A DNA stretch of 58,610 nucleotides from Allobosea sp. (GTDB lineage: Bacteria > Pseudomonadota > Alphaproteobacteria > Rhizobiales > Beijerinckiaceae), in the NCBI GenBank assembly GCA_024231975.1, contig JAAEQB010000077.1:1-58610 (forward strand), in the 5' to 3' direction. The translations under genes were made by a program, and so were the position numbers. The notes beneath the pieces were generated by a model. It was given only the letters and a program-made list of their open reading frames with translations. It was not told the DNA's origin and made no database searches. Positions 1-9,600 of the stretch are shown here, piece after piece. How positions within the stretch are numbered: position 1 is the first letter of the stretch; each line of letters starts with the position of its first letter.

Positions 1-1399
1 AGTCCTGGCTGGCGAGCAATTCGCGCAGGAAGACGGTCTCGCGCTTGGCGTTGGGCAGTTCGATGCCGATCGCGTTCTTGCCCTGCACCACCGCCACGCG
101 CGCCGACACCGCGCTCATCGAGCGCGCGATGTCGTCGGCCAGCGAGATCACCCGGGAGCTCTTGGTGCCGGGGGCGGGCTCGAGCTCGTAGAGCGTCACG
201 ACCGGGCCAGGCCGAACCTGGCTGATCTCGCCGCGCACGCCGAAATCTTCGAGCACGCCTTCGAGCAGAGTGGCGTTCTGCTCCAGCGCATCGGTGGAGA
301 TGGCGTTGGCCGGGACCTTCTTCGGCTCGGCCAGATAGGTCAGCGGTGGCAGCTCGAAGCCTTCGCGATCGAGCAGCGAGGGCTGCGCCTCGCGCGACAG
401 GCGCTTGCCGGGCTTTGGCGCTCGCACGGGAGCCGCGACGCGCGGCGCGTTGAGGTCGCGCAAATCCTGCGCGTCGAAGTGCTCGTCATCGTCGTCATAG
501 GCCGGGCGGGCAGCCGGCGCTGGCCTGGCGGCGGGGCGTGCGAGCTCGGGGGCGACGACAGGCGACCGGTAGGCTTCCGGATCGCCGGTGAAGTTCGGCT
601 CGCGGCGGACCCGGCCGGTCTGAGCCGGCGCGGGCATCGCGCTGGCGCCGGCGGAGGCCGGCTGCGGCGGCCGCGGCAGGCGGCGCAGGATCGCGCCCTT
701 CAACGCCATGGCGCCATGGGCGATCCAGCCGATCAGAATCACGGAGAAGCCCGGCTCGTCGTCGCGACGCTCCTCGCCATCGGCGAAGGCGGCATCGTCG
801 TCCTGGTCGGGATCGGGGTCTTCGTCGGTGACGAAGCCGAAGCCGGCGGCAGCGGTGACGGAGAGGATGGCGATGCCGGCGAAGACGAAGGCGACGAGGC
901 CGCCGAGCGTGGTGCCGCCGAGGCCGACGATGTTGCGGGTGCCCTGCAGCAGGGCATCGCCGATCACGCCGCCCATGCCGGTCGGCAGAGGCCAGCGCGG
1001 CGTCGCCGGCAAGGCGCTCGCCACCGCGGCGGTCGAGACGATGCCGACGACCCAGAGGACGAGCTTGAGGGCGCTGCGATCGAAAAGGTGGAAGCGGATC
1101 AGCCGGAGCGACCAGAGCAGCGGCGGCAGCAGCAGTGCGACGACGCCGAGGCCGAGCAATTGCATGGCGAGATCGGCGATCATCGCGCCAGGCCGGCCAA
1201 GCAGGTTGTGCACGGTGCCGCGCGTGGCGTTGTTGAGGCTGGGATCGTCGACCGACCAGGTGGCGAGGGCGACGGCGACGGCGACCATCAGCGCGAGCAT
1301 CGCCATGCCGCCGATCTCGGCGGCGCGGCGCGACAGGAACTCGCGCACCGGATCGGGCAGGCGGTCGATCAGCGATGAGGAGCGTCGGATCGTGCGCAT
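1..1399 (-). CDS. ftsK: DNA translocase FtsK, N-terminal part (runs off left edge)
   Basis: Membrane-anchored DNA pump that clears chromosome termini from the closing septum and activates XerCD at dif. About 466 residues are present, reading leftward from ATG at 1399 (MRTIRRSSSLIDRLPDPVRE). Residues 25-200 hold several hydrophobic segments (the membrane domain). Then comes a Pro/Ala-rich linker, and from about residue 355 the FtsK alpha-domain core, ending near VVQGKNAIGIELPN and VFLRELL. The Walker ATPase motor and the gamma domain lie outside the window. No stop is seen inside, so the gene is cut by the window edge, not broken. It is divergent from the small gene at 1575. The identity rests on the layout and the alpha-domain motifs and is firm. 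Confidence 0.93.
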   Translation of the reverse strand, partial: MRTIRRSSSLIDRLPDPVREFLSRRAAEIGGMAMLALMVAVAVALATWSVDDPSLNNATRGTVHNLLGRPGAMIADLAMQLLGLGVVALLLPPLLWSLRLIRFHLFDRSALKLVLWVVGIVSTAAVASALPATPRWPLPTGMGGVIGDALLQGTRNIVGLGGTTLGGLVAFVFAGIAILSVTAAAGFGFVTDEDPDPDQDDDAAFADGEERRDDEPGFSVILIGWIAHGAMALKGAILRRLPRPPQPASAGASAMPAPAQTGRVRREPNFTGDPEAYRSPVVAPELARPAARPAPAARPAYDDDDEHFDAQDLRDLNAPRVAAPVRAPKPGKRLSREAQPSLLDREGFELPPLTYLAEPKKVPANAISTDALEQNATLLEGVLEDFGVRGEISQVRPGPVVTLYELEPAPGTKSSRVISLADDIARSMSAVSARVAVVQGKNAIGIELPNAKRETVFLRELLASQD

Positions 1400-1574
1400 C
1401 GGGCCGTGTCTGCGGGCATCGGGAAGGCGGCCGGGACCACCGTCGAACCGGCAGGTTAGGAAGGTCCGGTTAAGGCCCGCTTAACCTTGCATTGCCGCCG
1501 CGCACTGTCAGGAGTTCGGGGAACGATCGGCCCGGCCAACGCATTGTTCGAGCAGCAACCGCAAGGAGGGCGAG

Positions 1575-1916
1575 ATGGCCGAAAGCGGCGATAAAATCGC
1601 AAGGATTGCCCGGATCTGGCGCGGCCGCACCGTGCCGGAGAAGGCCGATGCCTATGCTGATTATCTGCTGGAGGTCGGTGTCCGGCCGCTGGCGAAGAAG
1701 GCGCTCGGTGCGCAGATGTTCCGCGAGGACCGTGAGAGCGAAAGCGAGTTCGTGACGATCTCCTATTGGGAAAGCGTCGAAGCGATGTCGCGCTTTGCCG
1801 GCCCAGATCCGCGTAGGATCCACCATCTCGAGCGAGATGCCGAGTTCCTGATCGAATTGCCGGAGACGGTGCAGGTGCTCGAGATCGTGCTCGACCGTGC
1901 CGAGAGCCGCGACTGA
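1575..1916 (+). CDS. Small ABM-fold (antibiotic biosynthesis monooxygenase-like) protein
   Basis: A 113-residue cytosolic protein resembling the dimeric alpha/beta-barrel (ABM) fold. The pattern IARIWRGRTVPEKADAYADY at residues 9-28, then a FVTISYWESVEAMSRFAG stretch, is typical of single-domain ABM proteins of about 100 residues. Family members range from quinol monooxygenases to proteins of unknown role, and no substrate can be named here. The start is well fixed by an AAGGAGG Shine-Dalgarno at 1562-1568. The gene stands alone between ftsK and the amtB terminator. The family is likely, the function unknown. Confidence 0.72.
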   Translation: MAESGDKIARIARIWRGRTVPEKADAYADYLLEVGVRPLAKKALGAQMFREDRESESEFVTISYWESVEAMSRFAGPDPRRIHHLERDAEFLIELPETVQVLEIVLDRAESRD

Positions 1917-1928
1917 GAGGCACCAATG

Positions 1929-1955
1929 AAAAACCCCGGCGGTGTCCCGCCGGGG
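1929..1955 (-). terminator. Rho-independent terminator of the glnK-amtB operon
   Basis: A nine-base stem (CCCCGGCGG at 1934-1942, CCGCCGGGG at 1947-1955) with a four-base loop. On the minus strand it is followed by five T residues (A-run at 1929-1933 on the plus strand). It lies about 30 bases past the amtB stop. It would also stop read-through from the convergent gene ending at 1916. Confidence 0.85.
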
Positions 1956-1985
1956 CGATGATGCGCGAGAGGTAGGCCCCCTGGC

Positions 1986-3464
1986 TCAGTCGTGATAGGC
2001 GCGCTCGCCATGCTCGGCGATGTCGAGGCCCTCGCGCTCCTGATCGGGGGCGACGCGCAGGCCGACGACGACGTCGACGATCTTGTAGAGGATCGCTGAG
2101 CCGACGCCGCTGAAGACGAGCGTGAACAGCACCGCCTTGAGCTGGGCCATGAAGGCCGTGCCGAACTCGTAGGTCGCCGCGACCAGCTCGCCGGGCTTGG
2201 TCGAATAGTCGGGGATGCCGGCGCCGCCGAGCGCCTGGTTGACCAGGATGCCGGTCGCCAGCGCGCCGATGATGCCGCCGATGCAGTGGATGCCGAAGAC
2301 GTCGAGCGAGTCGTCGTAGCCGAGCGCATTCTTCACGGTCGAGCAGAACATGAAGCAGACCGGGCTGACGACGAGGCCGAGCAGGATCGAGCCCATCGGG
2401 CCGGCGAAGCCCGCCGCCGGGGTGACGGCGACGAGGCCGGCGACCGCGCCCGAGACCATGCCGAGCATGGAGGGCTTGCCCTTCACCGCCCATTCGACGA
2501 ACAGCCAGGCCACCGCCGCCGCCGCGGTGGCGACGAAGGTGTTGATCATGGCGAGCGCCGCGGTGCCGTTGGCTTCGAGGTTGGAGCCGGCGTTGAAGCC
2601 GAACCAGCCGACCCAGAGCAGGGCTGCGCCGATCAGCGTCATGGTCAGCGAATGCGGCGCCATCAGCTCGCGGCCGAAGCCGATGCGCTTGCCGATCAGG
2701 ACGCAGCCGACGAGACCGGCGATACCGGCATTGATGTGCACGACGGTGCCGCCGGCGAAGTCGAGCGCGCCCCATTTGAACAGCATGCCGGCATCGGCGT
2801 TGACCGCGTCGAGCGCTGCCTGGGCTGCAGCCTTGCCGTCGGTGCCGGCATCAGCCAGCGCCTTGGCGGCGTTGCCGACCGCGTCGGGCCCGCCCCAGTA
2901 CCAGACCATGTGGGCCATCGGGAAATAGATCAGGGTGACCCAGAGCACGATGAAGAGCAGCAGCGCCGAAAACTTCATGCGCTCGGCGAAGGCGCCGACG
3001 ATGAGGGCCGGCGTGATACAGGCGAAGGTCATCTGGAAGGCGATGTAGACATATTCCGGGATGACGACGCCGTTCGAGAAGGTCGCGGCGGTCGAGTTGC
3101 CGTCGACGCCGCGCAGGAAGGCCTTGGAGAAGCCGCCGACAAAGTCGTTGAGGCCGCCGCCATTGGTGAAGGCGAGCGAGTAGCCGAAGATGATCCACAT
3201 CAGGCTGACGATGCAGACGATGGCGAAGACCTGGGTCAGCACCGAGAGCATGTTCTTGGAGCGGACGAGGCCGCCATAGAACAGAGCGAGGCCGGGCACG
3301 GTCATGAGCAGGACGAGGATCGTCGAGCTCATCATGAAGGCGACGTCGCCCTTGTTGGGCACGGGAGCGGGCGGTGCGGCCGGGGTTTGCGCCAGCGCGG
3401 CGCCGGCCATCGCGGCGAAGGCCAGCCCGACCAGCCCGGCCCGGTTAAGGGTCTTGTTGTTCAT
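1986..3464 (-). CDS. amtB: Ammonium transporter AmtB
   Basis: Inner-membrane trimeric channel that conducts ammonia/ammonium and is gated by GlnK. The 492 residues begin with a cleavable signal-like segment (to about AALAQ, residue 26), followed by eleven hydrophobic helices. The family signature DFAGGTVVHINAG carries the first pore histidine and FGIHCIGGIIGAL the second. The GLALFYGGLVRSKN helix after the signal region is typical of Amt proteins. It lies 26 bases downstream of glnK in the same direction, the standard nitrogen-response operon, and is followed by a strong terminator. Expression is expected from the sigma-54-like promoter upstream of glnK. Confidence 0.96.
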   Translation of the reverse strand: MNNKTLNRAGLVGLAFAAMAGAALAQTPAAPPAPVPNKGDVAFMMSSTILVLLMTVPGLALFYGGLVRSKNMLSVLTQVFAIVCIVSLMWIIFGYSLAFTNGGGLNDFVGGFSKAFLRGVDGNSTAATFSNGVVIPEYVYIAFQMTFACITPALIVGAFAERMKFSALLLFIVLWVTLIYFPMAHMVWYWGGPDAVGNAAKALADAGTDGKAAAQAALDAVNADAGMLFKWGALDFAGGTVVHINAGIAGLVGCVLIGKRIGFGRELMAPHSLTMTLIGAALLWVGWFGFNAGSNLEANGTAALAMINTFVATAAAAVAWLFVEWAVKGKPSMLGMVSGAVAGLVAVTPAAGFAGPMGSILLGLVVSPVCFMFCSTVKNALGYDDSLDVFGIHCIGGIIGALATGILVNQALGGAGIPDYSTKPGELVAATYEFGTAFMAQLKAVLFTLVFSGVGSAILYKIVDVVVGLRVAPDQEREGLDIAEHGERAYHD

Positions 3465-3490
3465 CGAAAAGCTCCTGGGATGGTCGGGGA

Positions 3491-3829
3491 TCAGAGGGCG
3501 TCGCCGTCGGTCTCGCCGGTGCGGATGCGCACGGCCTTCTCGATCGAGGAGACGAAGATCTTGCCGTCGCCGATCTGGCCGGTGCGGGCGGCGGCGGTGA
3601 TCGCCTCGATCACCTTGCCGACGAGATCGTCGGTGACCGCGACCTCGATCTTGATCTTGGGCAGGAAGCTCACGGCGTATTCGGCGCCGCGATAGATTTC
3701 GGTATGGCCCTTCTGGCGGCCATAGCCCTTCACTTCGGTCACGGTCAGCCCGTGCACGCCGATGGCGGTGAGCCCGTCGCGCACCTCCTCCAGCTTGAAC
3801 GGCTTGATGATGGCCATCACGATCTTCAT
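3491..3829 (-). CDS. glnK: Nitrogen regulatory protein P-II (GlnK)
   Basis: Trimeric signalling protein that reads 2-oxoglutarate and ATP/ADP and, when not uridylylated, plugs AmtB. The 112 residues are the normal PII length. MKIVMAIIKPFKLEEVR opens the protein. Tyr51 in the T-loop (YRGAEY) is the uridylylation site, and the C-terminus has TGQIGDGKIFV and IRTGE. The open frame extends 47 codons further upstream, but the chosen ATG gives the conserved family N-terminus and follows a purine-rich GGGGGATAA. Position directly before amtB points to GlnK rather than GlnB. Confidence 0.95.
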   Translation of the reverse strand: MKIVMAIIKPFKLEEVRDGLTAIGVHGLTVTEVKGYGRQKGHTEIYRGAEYAVSFLPKIKIEVAVTDDLVGKVIEAITAAARTGQIGDGKIFVSSIEKAVRIRTGETDGDAL

Positions 3830-3926
3830 GGCTGGGTTATCCCCCGCTTGCGCCGTCGGACCACGATCCAAGCGACGTCGTTGCGCCTTTCGCGCCCTTT
3901 GCGGCAGGCGCGTCAGGGGAGACCTT

Positions 3927-3941
3927 TCAAGGGCCGTGCCA
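3927..3941 (-). promoter_or_regulatory. Sigma-54 (-24/-12) promoter candidate for glnK-amtB
   Basis: The minus strand reads TGGCACGGCCCTTGA. This fits the RpoN consensus TGGCACG-N4-TTGC except for the last base, with the correct spacing between the GG and the -12 element. It lies about 98 bases before the glnK start. RpoN/NtrC control of glnK-amtB is well established in proteobacteria. I did not find a convincing NtrC dyad upstream. Confidence 0.6.
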
Positions 3942-4058
3942 ACCGGCGGATATGGCGCGTGAGCGGGCAATGCCGCGATTCCGCCATGATCAGCCCGGGT
4001 TCAGCGCGTGGAAATGATGAAGAATTAGGCATGTGCCGCGAAAGCGGGCGGCGACGGC

Positions 4059-4925
4059 TCAGGCGCGATCGGGGCGTGGCCGGACCAGGCCTTCCTGAGC
4101 GACCGAGGCGACGAGATGTCCCTGCCGGTCGAAGATCAGCCCGCGGGAGAAGCCGCGCGCGCCCGAGGCCGAGGGGCTGTCCTGGGCGTAGAGCAGCCAG
4201 TCATCGGCCCGGAAGGGGCGATGGAACCACATCGCATGGTCGAGGCTGGCGCTCTGGATGCGCCGGTCGAAGACGCTGGTGCCGTGAGCGATCAGGCTGG
4301 AATCGAGCAGCATGAGGTCCGAGGCATAGGCGAGCACGCTCTGATGCAGCGCCGGCTCGTCCGGCAGCTTCTGCGCTGCCTTGACCCAGACATTGAATTT
4401 CGGCTTCCGGGGAGCGTCCGCAGCGTAGCGGCTCAATTCGACAGGGCGGATGTCGATCGGCCGCTCGCGCCGGTAATAGGCGCGCACCGCCTCGGGCATG
4501 TGCGGGAGAACGTCGCGCTCCATGCCATCTCGATCGGGCAGTTCCTCGGGCGCCGGGACCACCGGCATCGGCATCTCGTGCTCGTAGCCGGGCTCGGCGA
4601 TCTGGAAGGAGGCCGACATCGCGAAGATCGCCGCGTCCTTCTGCAGCGCCAGCACGCGCCGCGTCGAGAACGAGCCGCCGTCGCGCAGCCGCTCGACTTC
4701 ATAGACGATCGGGATCGCCGGATCGCCCGGCAGCATGAAATAGGCGTGGAGCGAATGGGGCGAGCGCTCCTCGACGGTCTTGCAGGCAGCATAGAGCGCC
4801 TGGCCGATCACCTGGCCGCCGAAGACGCGTGTCCAGCCATTGTCGGGGCTGCGACCCTGGAACCGGTTGTGTCCGAGCGGTTCGAGATCGAAGATCGGGA
4901 GCAGAGTGTTCGCGGCTGGGTTCAT
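4059..4925 (-). CDS. tesB: Acyl-CoA thioesterase II (TesB family)
   Basis: Cytosolic double-hotdog enzyme that hydrolyses medium- and long-chain acyl-CoA. It has 288 residues, the usual TesB length. The first hotdog has RVFGGQVIGQALYAACKTV and HSLHAYFMLPGDP. The second has LDHAMWFHRPF, with the catalytic Asp, and ends GHLVASVAQEGLVR. The frame is open for 76 further codons upstream, but family conservation begins at MNPAANTLLPIFDLEPLG, so ATG 4925 was chosen. It is divergent from the FAD monooxygenase at 5041, with a 115-base shared promoter region. Confidence 0.92.
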   Translation of the reverse strand: MNPAANTLLPIFDLEPLGHNRFQGRSPDNGWTRVFGGQVIGQALYAACKTVEERSPHSLHAYFMLPGDPAIPIVYEVERLRDGGSFSTRRVLALQKDAAIFAMSASFQIAEPGYEHEMPMPVVPAPEELPDRDGMERDVLPHMPEAVRAYYRRERPIDIRPVELSRYAADAPRKPKFNVWVKAAQKLPDEPALHQSVLAYASDLMLLDSSLIAHGTSVFDRRIQSASLDHAMWFHRPFRADDWLLYAQDSPSASGARGFSRGLIFDRQGHLVASVAQEGLVRPRPDRA

Positions 4926-5040
4926 CGGCTGAAACCGGCTCGGCACGGGCTTGCGGCCCGGGCCGGCTGTGGGCAAGACGGCGAGCATCAGCAACCAGCG
5001 ATCCGGCCGCGTCAAGCGGCGCGATGCGAGGAAGGCGACA

Positions 5041-6288
5041 GTGCAGAGTTCTGGAAGTGCGAGCCAGCGCATCGTCATCGCCGGCGGCGGCGTCGCCGGG
5101 CTGACGCTGGCGGTGGCGCTGAAGCAGGCGCTGGGCGAGAGTTTCCGCATCATCGTCGCCGATCCGGCGTTGGATCGGCCAGCAGCAACCGACAGCCGCG
5201 CCTATGCGGTCGCGGCGGCGGCGCGCAACATGCTGGCGGCGCTCGGTGTCTGGCGCCTGGCGGAGGCGGCTGCAACGGCGATGACCGAGATGGTCATCAC
5301 CGACAGCCGCACGCCGGACCTGGTGCGGCCGGTCTTCCTGACCTTCGACGGCGAGATCGAACCCGGCCAGCCCTTCGCCCATATGGTCGAGAACGGCACG
5401 CTGGTTGCGGCATTGCTGCAGGTCGCACGCGCCAATGGCGTCGAATTGCGAGCGGAAGGTGTCCGCTCAGGCATGGAGGACGATGGTGCGATCACCATTG
5501 CCTTCGCCGGCGGCGAAAAGTTCAATGCAGCGCTGCTGATTGCTGCCGACGGCGCCCGCTCGAAATTGCGCGAGCTGGCCGGGATCGGCTGGGTCGGCTG
5601 GTCCTATCCGCAATCGGGGATCGTCGCGACCATCGGCCATGAGCGGCCGCATGAGGGGCGCGCGGTCGAGCACTTCCTGCCGTCCGGGCCCTTCGCGATC
5701 CTGCCGCTGGCCGATGGCGGCAAGCTCGGCCATCGCTCCTCGATCGTCTGGACGGAGCGCAGCGAGAACGTCCCGGCCTTGCTGGCGCTCGATGAGAGCG
5801 ATCTCCTGCTGGAGGTGGAGCGTCGTTTCGGCCTCGAACTCGGCGAGATCGCCCTGGATAGCCGCCCGGGCGCCTATCCCCTCTCTTTCGGGGTGGCACG
5901 CCGTTTCGTCGACGACAGGCTGGCCCTGCTCGGCGATGCCGCGCATGTCATCCATCCGATCGCCGGACAGGGGCTCAATCTCGGGCTGAAGGATGTCGCG
6001 GCGCTGGCCGAGGCGATCGTCGACGCGGCCCGGCTCGGCCTCGATGTCGGCGGTTCCGAGGTACTCGAAGCCTATGAGAAGGGCCGGCGCTTCGACACGG
6101 TCGCCATGGGCGTCGTCACCGACGGACTCAACCGGTTGTTCTCAAACGATTCGACGCCGTTACGATTGGCACGCGATCTCGGCCTTGGGCTGGTCGAGCG
6201 CATGCCGGGGCTGAAGCGCTTCTTCATTCGCGAGGCGGCCGGCTTGGCCGGGCCGACGCCGCGTCTGCTCAAGGGCGAGATGCTGTAG
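5041..6288 (+). CDS. UbiH/UbiF/VisC-family FAD-dependent hydroxylase
   Basis: Flavoprotein monooxygenase of the ubiquinone-ring hydroxylase family. It has about 415 residues. The N-terminal dinucleotide-binding loop is RIVIAGGGVAGLTLA, a middle DGARSKLRELAGI motif follows, and GDAAHVIHPIAGQGLNLGLKD is the FAD/ribityl motif that defines the family. The start is taken as GTG 5041 because GAGGAAGG lies five bases before it; an in-frame ATG at 4951 would add a poorly conserved 30-residue tail. Which ring position is hydroxylated (UbiH, UbiF, UbiI or UbiL-like) cannot be decided by eye. It converges on trm112 with the inverted repeat between them. Confidence 0.88.
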   Translation: MQSSGSASQRIVIAGGGVAGLTLAVALKQALGESFRIIVADPALDRPAATDSRAYAVAAAARNMLAALGVWRLAEAAATAMTEMVITDSRTPDLVRPVFLTFDGEIEPGQPFAHMVENGTLVAALLQVARANGVELRAEGVRSGMEDDGAITIAFAGGEKFNAALLIAADGARSKLRELAGIGWVGWSYPQSGIVATIGHERPHEGRAVEHFLPSGPFAILPLADGGKLGHRSSIVWTERSENVPALLALDESDLLLEVERRFGLELGEIALDSRPGAYPLSFGVARRFVDDRLALLGDAAHVIHPIAGQGLNLGLKDVAALAEAIVDAARLGLDVGGSEVLEAYEKGRRFDTVAMGVVTDGLNRLFSNDSTPLRLARDLGLGLVERMPGLKRFFIREAAGLAGPTPRLLKGEML

Positions 6289-6296
6289 CGCCAGAG

Positions 6297-6445
6297 TCCT
6301 TCTCCCTTGGGGGAGAAGGTGGCAGCGCGTAGCGCTGACGGATGAGGGAAAGACAGGCACTACCTGCCCTCGTCTCACCCGGTCATACCGCCCTCATCCG
6401 TCTGCTTCACAGACACCTTCTCCCCCGAGGGGAGAAGGAAAGGCC
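6297..6445. repeat. Dispersed inverted-repeat element, copy 1
   Basis: Two related arms in opposite orientation. The left arm has CTTCTCCCTTGGGGGAGAAG followed by GGTGGCAGCGCGTAGCGC and ACGGATGAGGG. The right arm reads CCCTCATCCG, then CACCTTCTCCCCCGAGGGGA, then GAAGGAAAG. Each arm is itself a hairpin (CTTCTCC...GGAGAAG). A second copy with the same arms lies at 33204-33346, so this is a genome-repeat family rather than a local terminator. It fills the gap between two convergent genes. Confidence 0.85.
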
Positions 6446-6449
6446 GGCA

Positions 6450-6659
6450 CTACCCTTCCAATTGCCGCGCCTCTTCCGGCAGCATGATCGGTATGCCGTC
6501 GCGGATCGGGTAGGCCAGCTTGGCGGCGCGGCTGATCAGTTCCTGGCGCGCGGCGTCGTATTCCAGCGTCGCCTTGGTGACCGGGCAGACGAGGATCTCC
6601 AGCAGCTTCGGGTCAATCCGGGTCACCGCCGGCACCGTGCTTTCCTCGTCCGCATCCAT
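6450..6659 (-). CDS. Trm112-like small zinc-ribbon protein
   Basis: A 69-residue protein of the Trm112/YcaR family. The core is KLLEILVCPVTKATLEYD, then ELISRAAKLAYPIRDGIPIM. Family members are small zinc-binding partners, often of methyltransferases, but in many bacteria (as here) only one of the usual cysteine pairs is visible. The ATG at 6659 follows GGAGAGA; a TTG two codons upstream is less likely. It starts 20 bases after the glutamate dehydrogenase stop on the same strand, so it is probably co-transcribed. Confidence 0.85.
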   Translation of the reverse strand: MDADEESTVPAVTRIDPKLLEILVCPVTKATLEYDAARQELISRAAKLAYPIRDGIPIMLPEEARQLEG

Positions 6660-6679
6660 CACCAAACTCTCTCCAGACC

Positions 6680-9600
6680 TTATTTGCGCGGCAGATCGGC
6701 CAGCATGCCGGCCGCCACCATCAGCTTTGGCAGGGAGAGGCCCGACATGGCAATGGCCGAGACGGTGGCGCGGGTGCGTTCCGCATCGGCGCCGCGCTCC
6801 GCCAGCCAGTCCTTCAGCGCGTCGGGGCCGGATTTGCCGGTGGCGATCTCCTGCGTCAGCCCGGCATGGGCGTCGGTCAGGGTTTCGACCGCGCGCTGGC
6901 GCGCCAGGCGTTCATAGTCGTCGGTCGCGGGCACGGCGGCTGCCGCGGAGGACAGCGTCGAGAAGCCGAAGACCGAATCGGTACCGAAATGAATCCGGGC
7001 GACCTCGACGACGTCGCGCTTGGTCCGGCTGGCGATGTCGACGATATCGGTCGCCTCGGCGAGCCAGGGCAGGCTGGCGACGCGCGTCGCCAACGCCTCG
7101 GGCACGCCTTCGGCCGTCAGCGCGGCGATGCGGGCATTGCGGGCCTGGGCTGCCGCCTCCGGCAGCAATTCGGCGAGCGCTGCATCCAGCGCCGCGACAC
7201 CCTTGGCATAATGCGCCACGGTCTGCTCGATCGCGCCCGGCTTGGCTACGCCGCGCCGCAGGAACCAGCGCATCCGGTCGACGACGAGTTCCTGCGCGGC
7301 GGCGTAGAGCCCGGTCTGGGTCTTGCCCGGCAGCTTGGCGTCGAGCGCGTCGATGGAACCGTTCAGGGTGATCAGGTCGAAGGCGTCGCGGGCGACGGCA
7401 TAGGCCGCCGCGATCGCCGGCGCCTCGGCGCGGGTCTGGTCGGCCAGCATCGAGACGATGGCGGGGCCGCCGCGGTTGATGATGGCGTTGGCGAGCTGGG
7501 TCGCGACGATCTCGCGGCGCAGCCTGTGGCCGGCGATCTCCTTGCCATAGCCCTCGCGCAGCGGCTGCGGGAAATAGCGGATCAGTTCGCTCTTCAGATA
7601 GGGATCGTCGGGAATCGCCGAGTCGAGCAGCGCATCGTGCAGAGCGAGCTTGGCATAGGCGATGAGCACGGCGAGTTCCGGCCGGGTCAGGCCTTCGCCG
7701 CGCTTCTCGCGCTCGATCAGCACGGCGTCCGAGGGCAGATACTCGACGCCGCGGTCGAGCCGGCCGTCCTCCTCGAGCCGAACCATCAGCCGGCGCAGAT
7801 GCGGGCTCGCCTGGATGCCCTGCGCCTCGGTCAGCGAGAGCGCCAGGGTCTGCAGGTAGTTGTTGCGCAGGACGAGCAGGCCGACCTCGTCGGTCATCTG
7901 CGCCAGGAGGGCGTTGCGCTTCTTCTCGGGCAGGCGGCCGTCGCGGACGGGGTCGGCGAGAGCGATCTTGATATTGACCTCGACGTCGGAGGTGTTGACG
8001 CCGGCGGAGTTGTCGATCGCGTCGGTGTTGAGGCGCACGCCGTTGCGGGCCGCCTCGATGCGGCCGCGCTGGGTCGCGCCGAGATTGGCGCCCTCGCCGA
8101 TCACCTTGGTGCGCAGATCGGAGCCGGTGACGCGGATCGCGTCATTGGCGCGGTCGCCGACCTGGGCGTCGGTCTCGTCGCTGGCGCGGATATAGGTGCC
8201 GATGCCGCCGAACCAGAGCAGGTCGACCGGCGCCTTCAAGATCGCAATCATCAACTCGGCCGGGGTGACCTGCGCCTTGTCGAAGCCGATGGCCTGCCGG
8301 ATCTCGGGCGAGAGCGCGATGCTCTTGGCCTGGCGCGAGAAGATGCCGCCGCCCTTGGAGATCAGCGACTTGTCGTAGTCGGCCCAGGAGGAGCGCGGCA
8401 AGGCGAAGATGCGCTGGCGCTCGGCCAGGCTCTTGGCCGGATCCGGAGTGGGATCGAGGAAGATGTCGCGATGGTCGAAGGCGGCGACGAGCTTGATCGC
8501 CGGCGAGAGCAGCATGCCGTTGCCGAAAACGTCGCCGGACATGTCGCCGACGCCGGCGACGGTGAAGGGCGTCGTCTGGATGTCGACGTCGATCTCGCGG
8601 AAATGGCGCTTCACCGCCTCCCAGGCGCCGCGGGCGGTGATGCCCATGCCCTTGTGGTCGTAGCCCTGCGAGCCGCCGGAGGCGAAGGCGTCGCCGAGCC
8701 AGTGATGTTTCTCGGCCGAGAGCGCGTTGGCGGTGTCGGAGAAGGTCGCGGTGCCTTTGTCGGCGGCGACGACGAGATAGGGGTCGTCGCCGTCATGGCG
8801 GACCGTGTCCGGCGGCGGAACGATCTTCTCGCCGTCGAGATTGTCGGTGAGCTCGAGCAAGGTACGGATGAAGATCCGGTAGCTCTCGGTGCCTTCGGCC
8901 AGCCAGGCCTGCCGGTCGCTCGCCGGCGGCAATTGCTTGGGCACGAAGCCGCCCTTGGCGCCGACTGGGACGATGACGGCGTTCTTGACCTGTTGCGCCT
9001 TGACCAGGCCGAGCACCTCGGTGCGGAAATCCTGCGGCCGGTCCGACCAGCGCAGGCCGCCGCGCGCGACCTTGCCGAAGCGCATGTGGACGCCTTCGAC
9101 GCGCGGCGAGTAGACGAAGATCTCGTAGAGCGGGCGCGGCAGCGGCATGCCGTCGACCTGGCCGGAGGCGAGCTTGAACGAGATCGTGCCGCGCGGATGC
9201 CCGTCCGGGCCGATCTGGAAGAAGTTGGTGCGCAGCGTCGCGTCGATCAGGTTGACGAAGCGGCGCAGGATGCGGTCCTCGTCGAGGCTGGTGACGTCGG
9301 CGAGCGCGGCTTCGATGCGCTCGCGCTCGGCCTTCATCTGCTCGGCGCGCTTCTTGTCCGACAGATGAGGGTCGAACTTGGCGACGAAGAGCTTCACCAG
9401 GCCGGTGGCGATGCCGGAATGGCGGGTCAGCGCGTCGGCGATGTAATCCTGCGCATAGGGCGCGCCGACCTGGCGCAGATAGCGGCCGAGCGCCCGCAGC
9501 AGCGCCGCTTCCCGCCAGGCGAGGCCGGCGGCGAGGACGAGCTGGTCGAAGCGGTCGGATTCGGTGAAGCCGCGGAACTGCGCCATCAGCGCCGCCTCGA

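Noticed and set aside
479..1484. Two overlapping long frames on the plus strand at the left edge
   Set aside because: They lie opposite the FtsK membrane domain, whose reading on the minus strand is unbroken and recognisable.
2286..3695. Open frame of 469 codons opposite amtB and glnK
   Set aside because: Spans two clear genes on the other strand and lacks any domain pattern.
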